Positions 63,655 through 64,000 of a stretch of 64,000 nucleotides of DNA are shown piece by piece. Origin of the DNA: Streptomyces kanamyceticus (lineage in GTDB: Bacteria > Actinomycetota > Actinomycetes > Streptomycetales > Streptomycetaceae). Location: assembly GCF_008704495.1 (NCBI RefSeq), contig NZ_CP023699.1, positions 8,990,001-9,054,000 on the forward strand. The letters are read 5' to 3'. Position numbers and translations under genes: made by a program. How positions within the stretch are numbered: the first letter of the stretch is position 1; each line of letters starts with the position of its first letter. Under the pieces are notes generated by a model. It was given only the letters and a program-made list of their open reading frames with translations. It did not search any database and was not told the origin of the DNA.

Positions 63655-63807
63655 TCAGGAGATGCAACCGGCCTTGCCGGTGGCGCTGATGCAGCCGCTC
63701 TTCGCGGTGGCGCTGATACAGCCGTCCTTCGCGCCCTGGGCGGAGTTGGCGGCGACCCACTTCTGCCACACGGTCTCTTCGGTCATGCGCTTGATGAGCT
63801 GCTCCAT
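63655..63807 (-). CDS. RiPP-like precursor peptide with three GCIS repeats
   Basis: A 50-residue peptide. The ATG 63807 has GGAG 9 bp upstream (TAGGAGAT); the frame is open further upstream but without a site. Residues 1-24 look like a charged helical leader (MEQLIKRMTEETVWQKWVAA). Residues 25-50 are a core of nine-residue repeats, KDGCISATA, KSGCISATG, KAGCIS, ending exactly at the stop. Each repeat has Lys, Gly, Cys, Ile, Ser, and three Cys are evenly spaced. It heads a coupled operon with an adenylating enzyme, a GRDP-like protein and an exporter. I know no RiPP class with this combination. A small repeat protein of another kind is the main alternative. Confidence 0.72.
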   Translation of the reverse strand: MEQLIKRMTEETVWQKWVAANSAQGAKDGCISATAKSGCISATGKAGCIS

Positions 63808-63860
63808 AGTGAAATCTCCTAGCTGATTAGCTTTTGAGGGTGTTTGTCCCCTCGCCATCA

Positions 63861-63890
63861 AACGTAAAGAGATGGTCAAGGGGGTGTCAA
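63861..63890 (-). promoter_or_regulatory. Promoter of the RiPP-like operon
   Basis: Reading the minus strand, TTGACA (63890-63885) and TACGTT (63866-63861) are separated by 18 bp, a good vegetative-type promoter. It gives a leader of about 45-50 bases containing a GAGGG/CCCTC small hairpin (63836-63853) before the peptide start. The region is AT-rich compared with its surroundings. Confidence 0.55.
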
Positions 63891-63965
63891 TGGGGGCGGA
63901 CTGGATGGCGTAAATCGCATTCCTGCGTCCGGATACGGCCAGTCGTGGCACGCGGGCACGCCGAG

Positions 63966-63999
63966 CCCGCCGCGCGCGGGCACGTCGGCGCGCGGCGGG
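63966..63999. terminator. Hairpin at the window edge
   Basis: CCCGCCGCGCG (63966-63976) and CGCGCGGCGGG (63989-63999) pair over 11 bp with a 12-base loop. It is probably the terminator of a gene beyond the window. Confidence 0.6.
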
Positions 64000-64000
64000 T

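Overview
This is high-GC actinobacterial DNA, almost certainly Streptomyces. The signs are codon bias towards G/C in third positions, GTG starts, overlapping stop/start codons, secreted FG-GAP proteins, many P450s, a MITE-like intergenic repeat and a very large NRPS locus. All calls come from reading the sequence and translations by eye; no database search was run.

Layout. (1) 1-4.6 kb: a truncated GH16 glycosidase, a secreted FG-GAP propeller protein, an SDR oxidoreductase, a 199-bp MITE-like element, and a Tat-type secreted propeller-like protein. (2) 4.6-10.4 kb: a tightly coupled five-gene operon (PhyH dioxygenase, DUF6271/GT-like protein, PLP decarboxylase, GNAT, MFS exporter). It lies behind two DasR/chitinase-type boxes and looks like a small uncharacterised biosynthetic pathway. 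(3) 10.4-13.2 kb: an AurF-type di-iron oxygenase and a ferredoxin-fused NADP reductase behind a long TetR-like palindrome. (4) 13.2-19.8 kb: a probable 2-hydroxyacid/glycolate set (MatC-like permease, IclR regulator, class V aminotransferase, fused FAD/Fe-S dehydrogenase) with candidate IclR operators. (5) 19.8-22.8 kb: two divergent P450 genes.

(6) 22.9-58.2 kb: a nine-module NRPS. On the minus strand it runs 53.2->22.9 kb as A-MT-T / C-A-T / C-A-T / C-A-T / C-A-MT-T / C-A-T / C-A-T / C-A-T / C-A-T-TE. The predicted order is N-Me-Thr, X1, X2, X1, N-Me-Val, Phe, Gly, X2, Pro-like; X1 and X2 are unassigned. A one-base deletion in a G run at 37178-37182, seen by comparison with the paralogous methyltransferase at 50887-50892, breaks the fifth module into two ORFs. 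On the plus strand a coupled four-gene set (free carrier protein, P450, free C domain, free A domain) probably makes and delivers a modified starter residue. No epimerase domain, MbtH gene or pathway regulator was seen in the window.

(7) 58.3-60.4 kb: a nitroreductase, a small four-cysteine secreted protein and an alpha/beta hydrolase. (8) 60.5-63.8 kb, minus strand: a compact RiPP-like operon. A 50-residue peptide ends in three copies of a nine-residue repeat centred on GCIS. It is followed by a PaaK/LuxE-like adenylating enzyme, a GRDP-like protein and an MFS exporter, with an attenuator-like hairpin after the peptide gene. This operon is the best candidate in the window for an undescribed system.
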